From an uncultured Flavobacteriales bacterium (GTDB lineage: Bacteria; Bacteroidota; Bacteroidia; Flavobacteriales_G; Salibacteraceae), in assembly GCA_913057205.1 (NCBI GenBank), contig CAJXNO010000004.1, positions 1 through 64,000 of the forward strand: DNA of 64,000 bases, written 5' to 3'. The translations under genes and the position numbers were made by a program. This document shows, piece after piece, positions 25,799 through 34,577 of the stretch. The notes beneath the pieces were generated by a model. The model was not told where the DNA came from. It did not search any database and was given only the letters and a program-made list of their open reading frames with translations. The number at the start of each line of letters is the position of its first letter. Position 1 is the first letter of the stretch.

Positions 25799-26488
25799 CT
25801 AGCCTTCGAATGTGAATGTTAGTTCTCGTTTTTCATGTGGTGTTATATAGATCGAGTCGTAGATTACTGTATCGAAGTTAGGAGCGCTGAGATTCCAACT
25901 TAGCTTTGTTGCGCCGGACGGTAATAGTTGCTCAAAACTGCTGGTATACTCTTCCTCAGCGTCTAGAACCTCATAATAAGCACGATGCTCATATTTACTT
26001 CCTATGGCAGTAAGATCAAATTCTAAGGAGTCAATCTCACTGTTGTTTCTTGCAGTGATCAAGTAGCTCCCGTAGGAAACCAACGGAAGTACCATCGATT
26101 GCTCAATTCCAGGTTGAACCCACGACTCTTCATGTACTTTTTCGAACTCATCTCGATGCCAAAGGTGATTGAAGAACATTCCATCTTGGGTCAGGGCTTT
26201 GACCAAATAGAGCCCTCTCTGATTCTTAAGGTCCTCCTGGAGGAAGAACCTTCCTTCGCTATCGGTCGTTGTCTCAGCAATGAGTGTGTAGCCCACGGAG
26301 CTGAATGGGGCTGCTCCAAGTTCTTCCTCTAAAAGTACGACTGGAATACCTTCAACGTAGCTTTCGCTGCTTTGGTCAATGACGACCCCGTGGATGATGG
26401 TCTCCTTTCTGAGGAATGAACAGGATGTCAACACACCAAAGCAACTTATCGCGATAGCGCTTTTCATTAGATGTTTCCTGGTTTTCAT
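25799..26488 (-). CDS. lipoprotein with carboxypeptidase-regulatory-like domain
   Basis: This 229-aa protein has the lipoprotein signal GVLTSC. Residues 30-125 look like a transthyretin-like beta sandwich (IIHGVVIDQSSESYVEGIPVVLLEE, TTTDSEGRFFLQEDL), a fold common in Bacteroidota envelope proteins. The ending (EKRELTFTFEG) is beta-rich. The start codon overlaps the stop of the 975-aa hydrolase gene by 4 bp, so the two are translationally coupled and probably work at the same surface. Confidence 0.7.
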   Translation of the reverse strand: MKTRKHLMKSAIAISCFGVLTSCSFLRKETIIHGVVIDQSSESYVEGIPVVLLEEELGAAPFSSVGYTLIAETTTDSEGRFFLQEDLKNQRGLYLVKALTQDGMFFNHLWHRDEFEKVHEESWVQPGIEQSMVLPLVSYGSYLITARNNSEIDSLEFDLTAIGSKYEHRAYYEVLDAEEEYTSSFEQLLPSGATKLSWNLSAPNFDTVIYDSIYITPHEKRELTFTFEG

Positions 26489-29412
26489 AGTTTTATGACT
26501 TTAGTTGAATAAATGGTTTGATTAGATTTTTCATCTAAGACATTGATGAAGAATAATCCACTAGAATGCTCCAACGTTAATTGAGTAGACCCTTCACTGT
26601 AGCTTGTCGTTAGTAATCTTCCGGTGAGGTCTCGGACCTCCACTCGATAAGGATAGTTATCAGGAGCTTCGAGCCTGAGTATCCCTTGGGTTGGATTTGG
26701 AAACACAGCGAATGCGTTGATCAATGACTCATGCTCTACCTTATTCGATGGGGTAATTGCATTCGCGTGGTAATCTCTTTTTGAATCCAAGAGTTGGATA
26801 CAATCCACGTTCAGAGGAGCTTCCGACTTCATGACCAAAGAAGCGCCTTCCATAATGTGCACTCCATCTCTAACCTTGACTCTCGGAGCTCGATAGAGCG
26901 CTTTCGTGTTTTCGCCGAGAATCACCTCTCCTATTCGTACACTTTGGGTTACGCTAGAACCAATCGTTAAGGACTCTCGCGCTTCGATAAGTGATTCATA
27001 TTCTACGGGAAGACTTGAAAAGTTCTTTTTCTGAATGAAACGTTCGAATGGTGCTACCTCATCTAATATGAAGGATGCAAGATCTGATCCTGGATTTTGG
27101 TTGTGTAAAGTATTCTTTTGATTTGCGAAGCATGCATCGAAAGGTGTCTTGGCGTAAGGATATTGTTCATTAGGGTTATTATGCGGATAACCTTTGGACT
27201 CGTTGGGATCGAACTCACCAGACTCGAGAAAGAATAAATTCTCAAAACAGTTATACCCATAATCCAACGAATAATCATCCTGTACATCAAATACCGATGT
27301 GGTAGGCACAAATGGCGCTCGATAATCGGGTACTTTACAACCCTTCAATCCATATTTAGCCACACCGAGCACAAATTTCTTGTAGAAGCGCTCATAAGCC
27401 GCAGGTGCATCATATTCTGCTTTGGGGTAGATTTTCTTTACGTTCTTTAATGCTGATCCTACCGATGCACCCCTGATGGTGAACCAGCCTCTGAATATTG
27501 TTTTTGACTGGAGCAGTTCGCCTGTATTGATTCTGACTCGGAGCTTTCCTTTTACAATCGGGATGTAACCAAATAGGTCCATCAAACAGGTGTTCAAGGC
27601 GTTTCCATTTGCATCGCGATCAAGTCCAAGAGGCCTTTCAACCGTAGAGCTGCCATCTGCAATCGCCACCCGTCGAACGTGCTGTGGATAACCAAGTTCA
27701 TCCATTTGAGCGAATAGGGCCAGGTATTTAGGATGCCTGTAAAGTATAGGGTCGTTAGCCTGGTCATTCATGGAGACGTGGTAGGTCAAGATCGATTGCG
27801 CTGCGGGATTGTTAAGTGCTTCATCGAAAAGAAAGACATCTATAAACTGCTGAAAAGCGTTTGCAACCTGAATGTTTTGAAACCATGAAAGAACTATGTG
27901 TTCCGGTACTTCGCTGGTTAGGAACTTCGCATAGAGCTGAATACCCATAGGAATGGTTGCCCCCTGCATTTCTCCTTCCCAATTGATCCAAGTGCGACAT
28001 TCATGGTGAACAAAAGGAGAACTATTGGCGGCCATGCGTTCTTTTTCCCAGCGTGCTAAGGCTATGCGTGATGAGATGCCTCCCATGCTTTGTCCCATCA
28101 AGATGTTCTCATGCATGCTGCCGTTGTTGTCTTTTTCCTGATTAACCAACTCAATGAGCCGCATGACTGCTGCAGCGTGATTCTGAGGATAATCAACGCC
28201 GTTCAGGAATTCCAAGATGATGATGTCATACCCCTCGTTTCTCAGCTTGTAGAGTAGGTTGGTTCCATTCGGCATACCCCTCGTGGCTTTGGTTTCAGCA
28301 TCCAAACCCAAAATCCCATTGAAGTGACTGTACAGGTTCTTGGTTGGCTCATCAGACCAGATGTTCTTTTTCCCGATGTCAGGACCGTAGCCAGTAACGA
28401 TGATGAAGGGCTTGTCTACCACACATGGGTCCCCGCATCCAAACCAGATGCCAGCTCTTGCTTCAACCATACCAAAGTCATTCTTCTCATTTTCTATGAC
28501 CTCTGGCACGTTTACATTCAAATGAGCTTGTGGTAGCTCTACGTATTGAATGCCATCATTTACAATGATTCCATCACCGCAGTCGTTCTCAATGATAATG
28601 GCCTTGACCCTAGTCACGAATAAGCCTTTCACTTGCTTATATCCTCGGTTGACGTAGTTGACCATCATCGTGAGCTCGTGTTCACCGGGCTCAGGATAGT
28701 ACACCGAATAGCTTTGCCCAATGATCAAGTTCACAAATCCGTTGCCGTCTCCGAAGTCTACTGCGATGTGATCGATGTGGTCGTCAAGGTTGGTGTAGAT
28801 GTGCTCCAAACTGAAGTTGAAGGTTACCCAGCCATCTGTAGCGATGTCAGAGAGCAGTGGTAACATCACGAAGGTGTTCTTTTGCTCCAGCATGTTGAAA
28901 GGATCCTTTCCACCCTGAAACTTCACTTGGTAGCCATCCCAGAAGATGTCGCCGTTGTCTTTTGCGTCTTGCTTGATCTCTTCGTAATCATAGTCGCAGA
29001 CCCCAACGATCACCTCGCCGGTCGCTTCATAGTGTGCTCCCACTTCCTTGTGGATATCGAACAGTGATTTAATCTCATCTGGGTAGGGCACACGTGCGTC
29101 TTCCATTTCTGCTCGGATCAGGTAGAAGTCATCCTTATTCGCAACAACATCCAGATTCTGACCATCGAACTGCTCTCTTCTGGTCACGTTCGGGTTGCGA
29201 TCCGCTAGGATATCGGTTGACATGAACTGGTCTACATGCTTGAAATTGTAATCCAAGATTTCACCGTATGTCTGCAGGTGTCTGGGCGCTGGCAGGGTAG
29301 TGTCTGGCCCCCAGTAGCTGATGTCTTTTTGGGCTAGGCTTACGCTCCCTTGGATGCAAAGCAGCATAAGCGTTAGCACGATCGAAAGTTGCTCAATCCG
29401 TAACATGGTCAT
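26485..29412 (-). CDS. large T9SS-exported alpha/beta-hydrolase-like protein
   Basis: This 975-aa protein has a signal peptide (cut near SLA-QKD). Residues about 50-320 lack a known fold. An alpha/beta-hydrolase-like domain follows: FIIVTGYGPDI, YDIIILEFLNGVDYPQNHA, and the nucleophile elbow ILMGQSMGGISS with Ser near 440. The last ~80 residues are a T9SS sorting domain (VFPNPTQGILRL to VIKL). It is probably a surface-attached or released esterase or lipase. It overlaps genes on both sides by 4 bp, forming a three-gene unit with the tail-fibre-like and lipoprotein genes. Confidence 0.75.
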   Translation of the reverse strand: MTMLRIEQLSIVLTLMLLCIQGSVSLAQKDISYWGPDTTLPAPRHLQTYGEILDYNFKHVDQFMSTDILADRNPNVTRREQFDGQNLDVVANKDDFYLIRAEMEDARVPYPDEIKSLFDIHKEVGAHYEATGEVIVGVCDYDYEEIKQDAKDNGDIFWDGYQVKFQGGKDPFNMLEQKNTFVMLPLLSDIATDGWVTFNFSLEHIYTNLDDHIDHIAVDFGDGNGFVNLIIGQSYSVYYPEPGEHELTMMVNYVNRGYKQVKGLFVTRVKAIIIENDCGDGIIVNDGIQYVELPQAHLNVNVPEVIENEKNDFGMVEARAGIWFGCGDPCVVDKPFIIVTGYGPDIGKKNIWSDEPTKNLYSHFNGILGLDAETKATRGMPNGTNLLYKLRNEGYDIIILEFLNGVDYPQNHAAAVMRLIELVNQEKDNNGSMHENILMGQSMGGISSRIALARWEKERMAANSSPFVHHECRTWINWEGEMQGATIPMGIQLYAKFLTSEVPEHIVLSWFQNIQVANAFQQFIDVFLFDEALNNPAAQSILTYHVSMNDQANDPILYRHPKYLALFAQMDELGYPQHVRRVAIADGSSTVERPLGLDRDANGNALNTCLMDLFGYIPIVKGKLRVRINTGELLQSKTIFRGWFTIRGASVGSALKNVKKIYPKAEYDAPAAYERFYKKFVLGVAKYGLKGCKVPDYRAPFVPTTSVFDVQDDYSLDYGYNCFENLFFLESGEFDPNESKGYPHNNPNEQYPYAKTPFDACFANQKNTLHNQNPGSDLASFILDEVAPFERFIQKKNFSSLPVEYESLIEARESLTIGSSVTQSVRIGEVILGENTKALYRAPRVKVRDGVHIMEGASLVMKSEAPLNVDCIQLLDSKRDYHANAITPSNKVEHESLINAFAVFPNPTQGILRLEAPDNYPYRVEVRDLTGRLLTTSYSEGSTQLTLEHSSGLFFINVLDEKSNQTIYSTKVIKL

Positions 29413-30437
29413 TCAGCTTTTTGAGATTCAACTTTCTTGAGACGCTCCTCTAGATCAAGGATGTAAAGCAAGGTCTCTTCTTGTTTTTCTAACAGCAAGC
29501 GAGAGAGCTCTCCCACTTCGATGCCGCCCTTATCTGCATATTCTTGCGCCGATGGAATGTTCGGCAAGTGCTTATGCTGGGCGATGTATGCCTTCAATTG
29601 ATCCAATGGCATCAATGGATACTGCTCATCGAATACATAGTCTGGAATGGCTTCATTCACGTCGACCAAGATTTCTCGAGCAACCACATATCCATCGTCG
29701 TTTACCTCGAAGTTATTTTGGGTTCCGTTGCCTACTACGAGTCGTCCTTCTGATACGCGCAAGTCGCCATCACTGATGCGGAGGTCACCGTCACCAATCA
29801 CCAGCTTAGCATTTGGATTGGCTACACCAATACCGACGTTTCCATTCGATTTAATTACCAATGCGTCTTCTGTGCTGCCTTGAGCCGAGATCCCTGTGAT
29901 GAATTCAATTCCGCCTCCAGAACGAGCTACAATGGCTGACCCAATATTGTTGTTACCAACGGCCGTCCATTGGTTTGCAGAAGCATCATATCTACTCGCG
30001 AAGGATAGGGTGGCGGTTGAGCCATTCATCCCACCATTTGAACGAGCTATAATGTCCTCGGTCAAGTAAGCCTCGTCTGTGGTCAACATGACTTCATCCT
30101 CATTCATTTTCATGACCTCGTTGAAATTGCCGTTGTTGACCTTGAACTTGAAGCTAAGATCCTGCGAGGCGTCGATGTCCCAATAATGTGTGGTTGGGTT
30201 GATGCTTCCTATCAAGGTGGTTGAGAACCGCATCCCTGGAGGGGTTGCAGGTGGACAACTGATGCAGGTTGGTTGATTCGGGGAATAGCTACTACTGATC
30301 TCCAATCGCTCTGATGGCGTGCTGGTGCCGATGCCTACATTGTTGCCGTTGATGGTGTTGTTACCGCTGCTGTAGAGCTGAGCGGACGCGGTAAGGCTAA
30401 AAAGAACCGCTGCAGCCGTCATATATATAGTTTTCAT
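29409..30437 (-). CDS. exported fibre-like protein with C-terminal coiled coil
   Basis: This 342-aa product starts at 30437 (MKTIYMTAAA, signal peptide cut at SA-QLY). The segment NGNNVGIGTSTPSERLEIS and later NVGIGVANPNAKLVIGDGDL are the GIGT..P..L repeats of phage-tail-fibre-like Bacteroidota proteins. The end (PDYVFDEQYPLMPLDQLKAY, HLPNIPSAQEYADKGGIEVG, then a leucine-rich coiled coil) is a conserved C-terminal block in this group, probably for trimerisation. It is the first gene of the unit with the hydrolase and lipoprotein genes, and divergent from a helix-turn-helix regulator. Confidence 0.75.
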   Translation of the reverse strand: MKTIYMTAAAVLFSLTASAQLYSSGNNTINGNNVGIGTSTPSERLEISSSYSPNQPTCISCPPATPPGMRFSTTLIGSINPTTHYWDIDASQDLSFKFKVNNGNFNEVMKMNEDEVMLTTDEAYLTEDIIARSNGGMNGSTATLSFASRYDASANQWTAVGNNNIGSAIVARSGGGIEFITGISAQGSTEDALVIKSNGNVGIGVANPNAKLVIGDGDLRISDGDLRVSEGRLVVGNGTQNNFEVNDDGYVVAREILVDVNEAIPDYVFDEQYPLMPLDQLKAYIAQHKHLPNIPSAQEYADKGGIEVGELSRLLLEKQEETLLYILDLEERLKKVESQKAE

Positions 30438-30678
30438 TGTATTTGGTTTTTTGATTACAAGCCAAACTTGGAACGAAAACATCGAGAGTTAAAACGGACT
30501 TCAGCGGTTGCTTTGAGTCTGTATTTCGGATTTCCGCAAGATGGAAACGATGCGAAGCAGGAACTTTTGCGTTTTTCGCAAATCGACGGATGAACGAATA
30601 AGAAAAAGTTCTAAATTGCTTCTACTACGTGAGAACCTCTACGGTTCCAGACCTTTTTTGAACCAAATAGTATGTGCT

Positions 30679-31725
30679 ATGGAAAATGGAAACATCATCA
30701 TCCAGCATCGCCTATTGGATGAAGTGAAGAAGATCATCGGTAGTTCTGATTATGTATCCGAGATCGCTGATGTGCTAGGATTGAGTCATGACAGCATTTA
30801 TCGAAGGTTGCGCGGGGAGACCTTGTTGAACATCGTAGAGGTGCAGAAACTGCTGATCGAATATGACCTTTCCTTGGATGATTTCTTGGACACCTCAGTA
30901 CGCAGGGTTTCGTTCAGTTTTCAGCCGATCAGAGAAGGTAGCTTCACCTTTGTAGACTACCTGACCTACATCGAACGGATGATGCGACGTGTAACGGAGA
31001 ATGAGAATCCACATATGCTCTACCTGGCTAAGGATATTCCGTTGTTTCAGTTGATGAATGCTCCTGCGCTAGCGGCTTTCAAGCTCTTCTTCTGGCGCAA
31101 GACCATCCTCGACTTCTCCAGCTATAAGCGAAAGCGCTTCAGTTTTAAAGAGCGCGATGAAAAGGTAGATGAAGTCTCCAGAAAGATCAGAGAACACTAT
31201 TATAAGGTGTCAGCAACAGAAATCTACAGCCCCGAAACGATCGATACTACTTTGAACGAAGTGCTGTATTATTTCCATGCTGGACTGTTTGAAGACATGT
31301 CTGACGCACTCGTTGTACTCGATAGCTTGGAGCAATTGGTCTACCATTTGAAGGCACAGTGTGAAGAGGAGTGTCGTTTCCGAATGAAGCGTTCAGAGGA
31401 AGAAGAGGAACCTGCGCATGTTCACTACCCGGGAGTTGAATACCGGGTTCTTTATAATGAAATCATTTTTACGGATGCAACTGTTTTGGTGAAACTCGAC
31501 AACGAAAAGTGGAGCTACTTGACCAATAATGGATTGAATGTACTTGGTACCCGGGATGAAAACTTCTATGATCAATGCTTTGATTCTTTCGATATCATTT
31601 CGAAACGGAGTACGCTAATCTCCGGTAATTCAGAAAAAGAACGTAGCCAGATATTCAATCGTTACATCAGTCGTATACAAGTGGTCAGAAAACGACTTCA
31701 GAATGAGACTGAGCAAGAGCTTTAA
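30679..31725 (+). CDS. helix-turn-helix regulator-like protein
   Basis: This 348-aa protein starts at 30679 (MENGNIII); the longer upstream frame has no conserved look. Residues 12-60 form an HTH (YVSEIADVLGLSHDSIYRRLRG), and the remaining ~280 residues are helical with many charged and aromatic residues. Proteins of this layout occur in Bacteroidota as putative transcription factors without a known ligand. It is divergent from the fibre/hydrolase/lipoprotein unit and could control it. Confidence 0.7.
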   Translation: MENGNIIIQHRLLDEVKKIIGSSDYVSEIADVLGLSHDSIYRRLRGETLLNIVEVQKLLIEYDLSLDDFLDTSVRRVSFSFQPIREGSFTFVDYLTYIERMMRRVTENENPHMLYLAKDIPLFQLMNAPALAAFKLFFWRKTILDFSSYKRKRFSFKERDEKVDEVSRKIREHYYKVSATEIYSPETIDTTLNEVLYYFHAGLFEDMSDALVVLDSLEQLVYHLKAQCEEECRFRMKRSEEEEEPAHVHYPGVEYRVLYNEIIFTDATVLVKLDNEKWSYLTNNGLNVLGTRDENFYDQCFDSFDIISKRSTLISGNSEKERSQIFNRYISRIQVVRKRLQNETEQEL

Positions 31726-32120
31726 ATTGAGCGACGGGATCCGGTTGGCACGAGTTTGACAATGATCCACGAAGCAACGAAGGCTTCTAGGATACTCAAC
31801 GGAACGGGATAAAGCAGGAGCTTAGTCGGTAGCACCAGCATGTTAGCCGTAACGAGCCACAACAATACGAAGCCCATGAACCAACCGATACTGGCGGTCT
31901 GTAATAGGGAGTATCTTCGTGAGATGATATAAAGGCCAATTGCGAAACATAGTGACCAAACACACTATATCATCCCATTGATGGGTTCTGAAGGAAATAT
32001 CAGGCTGAGTGAGGTATAATGATCTGTCCAAATGTGCTTGAACAAGAATTCATTCCGAAGGAACTCAGAGAGGCTGATCCAGAGCGTGGATACCAGAACA
32101 GCCACGATGCCCTTTTTCAT
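31722..32120 (-). pseudogene. four-helix membrane protein gene with one internal stop
   Basis: The frame from ATG 32120 to TAA 31722-31724 covers 132 codons and is broken only by TAG at 31965-31967. Before the stop is MKKGIVAVLVSTLWISLSEF with EPINGMI; after it the frame continues as CVWSLCFAIGLYIISRRYSL, GWFMGFVLLWLVTANMLVLP and LSILEAFVASWIIVKLVP, clearly membrane helices of one protein. The stop is best explained by Trp TGG changing to TAG. No family name is known to me. The final bases overlap the convergent regulator gene. Confidence 0.7.
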
Positions 32121-32126
32121 ATCGAA

Positions 32127-32491
32127 CTAATTTATCAGCCAATTTAATGCATCTTCTTCTTCGGAGGTAACTCTGATCGTCAAACCCCTATTCTGTGCTA
32201 TAGTTTCGTAAAACCTCGCATTTTGAAGGTATTTTTCATTGCAGATCACGGCAATTTTTGAACGAATTTGGCTTCTCGTGATGCAATCTCCGCCAGCTCA
32301 TAGGTATCCATGGTGGAGAGCTTGTACGCAAGATCACGCTCATCGCATAATACCAGCTTACATTGGTGTTCGATTGCTAGTCCGAGAATGGTCATACCAT
32401 AACGGTAAACATCTTCAATGCTATCATCAGAGCCTTGCGTTGTGATTTTCAATAGTTCACCCTCAAGCTTATGATCGAATGATATCGGCAT
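32127..32491 (-). pseudogene. STAS/SpoIIAA-like small protein gene, frameshifted
   Basis: The first frame (MPISFDHKLEGELLKITTQG, YRYGMTILGLAIEHQCKLVL, ELAEIASREAKF) stops early at 32246. The other frame continues without interruption to TAG 32127 (SKIAVICNEKYLQNARFYET, then NRGLTIRVTSEEEDALNWL), the expected C-terminal half of SpoIIAA-like/STAS-related proteins. A single missing base near 32260-32265 explains the break. The broken membrane gene begins 6 bp downstream, so the two probably formed an operon. Confidence 0.65.
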
Positions 32492-32553
32492 AGGTCTCGA
32501 AGGTAAGGGCGACAGCTAAGAAATGCTATGACCTTCGTCAACCTTGTACTTCA

Positions 32554-33444
32554 CTATGCCTTGATAAACGCTGTCTGGTTAGTCGTAATGAACGATTCGA
32601 TTGTTGTAGGCTGCTTTCCCGAAAGCATCTCGTAATTTGAACTGATCATTGGTGGGGCCTGGAGGCGCGGAAGGAAATGAAGCATGGTCATGACAAGTAC
32701 GAGCCCGGTCTCCACACCTTCTTGCTTCTTTTTCCAAAAGAACCGTATCGGGTCCAATGCGTTGAAATCAATGTTTCGCCCGAGAATCTTACTCATTCGT
32801 TCCAATACTACTGGAAAAGACAGGTTTTCATTGCCTGTTATGTCAAATGCCTTGTTGCGATGCACTTCGAAGTCATGGATGAGTGCTGCAGCTGCTTCTC
32901 CAACGTTGGCTGCATCTACCCAGTTGAACAGGGCGTTGCCCGACGGTAAGCTGACACGATCTTCGTTCTGAATTTCTTTGGCAAGTGTTTTGGTGAGGTT
33001 TTGCATGAAGTAGCTCGGACGCACGAAGATGAAGTCAAAGCCCCTTTTTCGGATATACGCCTCGATCTTATGATGGGGAATAATACTTCTCTTTTCCACA
33101 CCTTGAACGGAGAGGAAAACAATCCTCCTAATACCGCTGTCACAAGCTGAATCCAGTAGAGGGACAAAGACCTTTTTAACGTCCGAGATGTGGGGTGGAC
33201 GCAACAGAAATAAGATATCGATTCCATTAAAAGCATGCGAAAAGCTGTTGATGTCCTCAAAGTCAAACTTCCTAAGTTGTACCTGAGGATAGCGATTCAA
33301 GAGCTCTTTGGATGATTCGAGATCGCGTACTGCCGCTATCGATGCTAGTTCAGGATAACCCTCCTGCAGGTATCGAACCACTTCACGGCCGATGTTTCCA
33401 GTTGGGCCGGTGATCAGAATTTGGGTTTTGCTGCTTGGATTCAT
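32554..33444 (-). CDS. NmrA-like NAD(P)-binding protein
   Basis: This 296-aa Rossmann protein has the motif ITGPTGNIGREVVRYL (residues 10-25), the NADP-contact FDFEDINSFSHAFNGIDILFLL and the later IVFLSVQGVEK and VRPSYFMQNLT, as in NmrA/NAD(P)H azoreductase-like atypical SDRs. The catalytic Tyr/Lys pair of classical SDRs is not evident. With the neighbouring BVR-like gene and the divergent HxlR regulator it looks like a small stress- or quinone-response cluster, which is an inference. Confidence 0.8.
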   Translation of the reverse strand: MNPSSKTQILITGPTGNIGREVVRYLQEGYPELASIAAVRDLESSKELLNRYPQVQLRKFDFEDINSFSHAFNGIDILFLLRPPHISDVKKVFVPLLDSACDSGIRRIVFLSVQGVEKRSIIPHHKIEAYIRKRGFDFIFVRPSYFMQNLTKTLAKEIQNEDRVSLPSGNALFNWVDAANVGEAAAALIHDFEVHRNKAFDITGNENLSFPVVLERMSKILGRNIDFNALDPIRFFWKKKQEGVETGLVLVMTMLHFLPRLQAPPMISSNYEMLSGKQPTTIESFITTNQTAFIKA

Positions 33445-33491
33445 GGGATAATGGTGGTAGAATTATTCAAAGCGAATAGGAGAAGAAGGGA

Positions 33492-34124
33492 TCAATAGGT
33501 GACAAAGGGCATTTGTTCAATGTACTCCGTTTGATCCACTTGTTTCACGATGAAGTCTGCCAGATCCGCTCGTCCGATCGATGTGGATGCATTCACACCA
33601 ACCCATCCTACCCGGTAGCTTCCTTTTTCAGGTTCAGTAGTAAGACGAGGACCACGAACGATCGTCCATTTGAGACCGCTTTTCTTCAAAACCTCTGCGT
33701 GTGAGATAGCATCGTTTAATACCTTCGGAACAAAGATCTTCATGATCAAACGGATGAGGTGATCTGGCACCTTGGGTTGATCCTTTGAAGGGAAAGGAAG
33801 TCCGACACCGCTTAGAGAAATAATCCGATCAATACCTTCTGCCTTCATTGCGTTAACGATGTTTCTCCTTCCATTTGTTTGCAGTTCCTTGGGAGACCCT
33901 TTCACATGGCCAAACACGCTGATCACAGCTTTTGATCCTTTCACTACCGCTGCCACATCACTTGGATTCAAAACATCGCCTTTGGTAATCTCAAGTGCAT
34001 CGTTCTGCATCTTGAGTTTCAAAGGATCTCGAACAAGAACCTTTACCGTGTAACCTTTCCCTAGTAGTTTTCTGAGTACCTCTCGACCTGTTTGTCCTGT
34101 TGCCCCGAATAATGCTATTGTCAT
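33492..34124 (-). CDS. NAD(P)-binding oxidoreductase, BVR-B/SDR a5-like
   Basis: This 210-aa protein has the motif FGATGQTGREVLRKLL at the N terminus, NADP-contact VRDPLKLK, then ITKGDVLNPSDV, ISLSGVGLPF and WTIVRGPRLT. The architecture matches the biliverdin-reductase-B/NAD(P)H-binding atypical SDR group. The substrate is unknown. The gene is divergent from an HxlR-type regulator with a 77-bp shared promoter region, the usual arrangement for a target gene of such regulators. Confidence 0.82.
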   Translation of the reverse strand: MTIALFGATGQTGREVLRKLLGKGYTVKVLVRDPLKLKMQNDALEITKGDVLNPSDVAAVVKGSKAVISVFGHVKGSPKELQTNGRRNIVNAMKAEGIDRIISLSGVGLPFPSKDQPKVPDHLIRLIMKIFVPKVLNDAISHAEVLKKSGLKWTIVRGPRLTTEPEKGSYRVGWVGVNASTSIGRADLADFIVKQVDQTEYIEQMPFVTY

Positions 34125-34166
34125 CTCTTCTTGATTTTTAAGCGAATCTATCTATGTTTAGAGTAG

Positions 34167-34200
34167 CTTACAAATAATCAAGTACTAACAAAAAAGTAAG
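34167..34200. promoter_or_regulatory. candidate HxlR operator in the divergent promoter
   Basis: CTTAC (34167-34171) and GTAAG (34196-34200) form an outer inverted repeat, and TACT (34183-34186) with AGTA (34195-34198) an inner one. HxlR proteins often bind such TTAC/GTAA half-sites next to their own gene. The site ends 1 bp before the hxlR start codon. Confidence 0.35.
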
Positions 34201-34201
34201 T

Positions 34202-34549
34202 ATGAGTCAGAAAGACAAGTTAGCTTTTGGACCTCGGTGCCCGATCAGAACCACACTCGAGTTGGTGGGAGGGAAGTGGAAACTACTGATACTCCATACC
34301 TTGCGCGGTGGTTCATACCGACTATCGGAGCTCAACAAGCTAATCCCAGATATCTCTGAGAAGATGTTGATCCAAGAACTGAAGGTGCTTGCAGATCATG
34401 ACTTAGTGGTCCGTAAAAACCACGGGGAGGTACCGCCGCGTGTAGATTATCGATTAACCGAAAAAGGTAGCCTTGCTTTGCCGTTGGTGGCATCGATGAA
34501 GGAGTTCGCTGATGCATATACTGCCATGCACCATGCCGCTCAAGGCTAG
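34202..34549 (+). CDS. HxlR-family transcriptional regulator
   Basis: This 115-aa winged-helix protein has FGPRCPIRTTLELVGGKWKL (the conserved Cys13 found in redox-sensing HxlR members), the recognition-helix region YRLSELNKLIPDISEKMLIQ, and the wing VPPRVDYRLTEKG. Members sense electrophiles, aldehydes or quinones by this N-terminal cysteine. It is divergent from the SDR-like gene, which it probably controls together with itself. Confidence 0.92.
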   Translation: MSQKDKLAFGPRCPIRTTLELVGGKWKLLILHTLRGGSYRLSELNKLIPDISEKMLIQELKVLADHDLVVRKNHGEVPPRVDYRLTEKGSLALPLVASMKEFADAYTAMHHAAQG

Positions 34550-34577
34550 GTAATCCTTACATAACAGTGCTTCACCC

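Noticed and set aside
31843-32031. Separate 62-aa protein on the minus strand
   Set aside because: It lies in another frame than the membrane-protein pseudogene and contains no plausible domain; the pseudogene frame explains the region.
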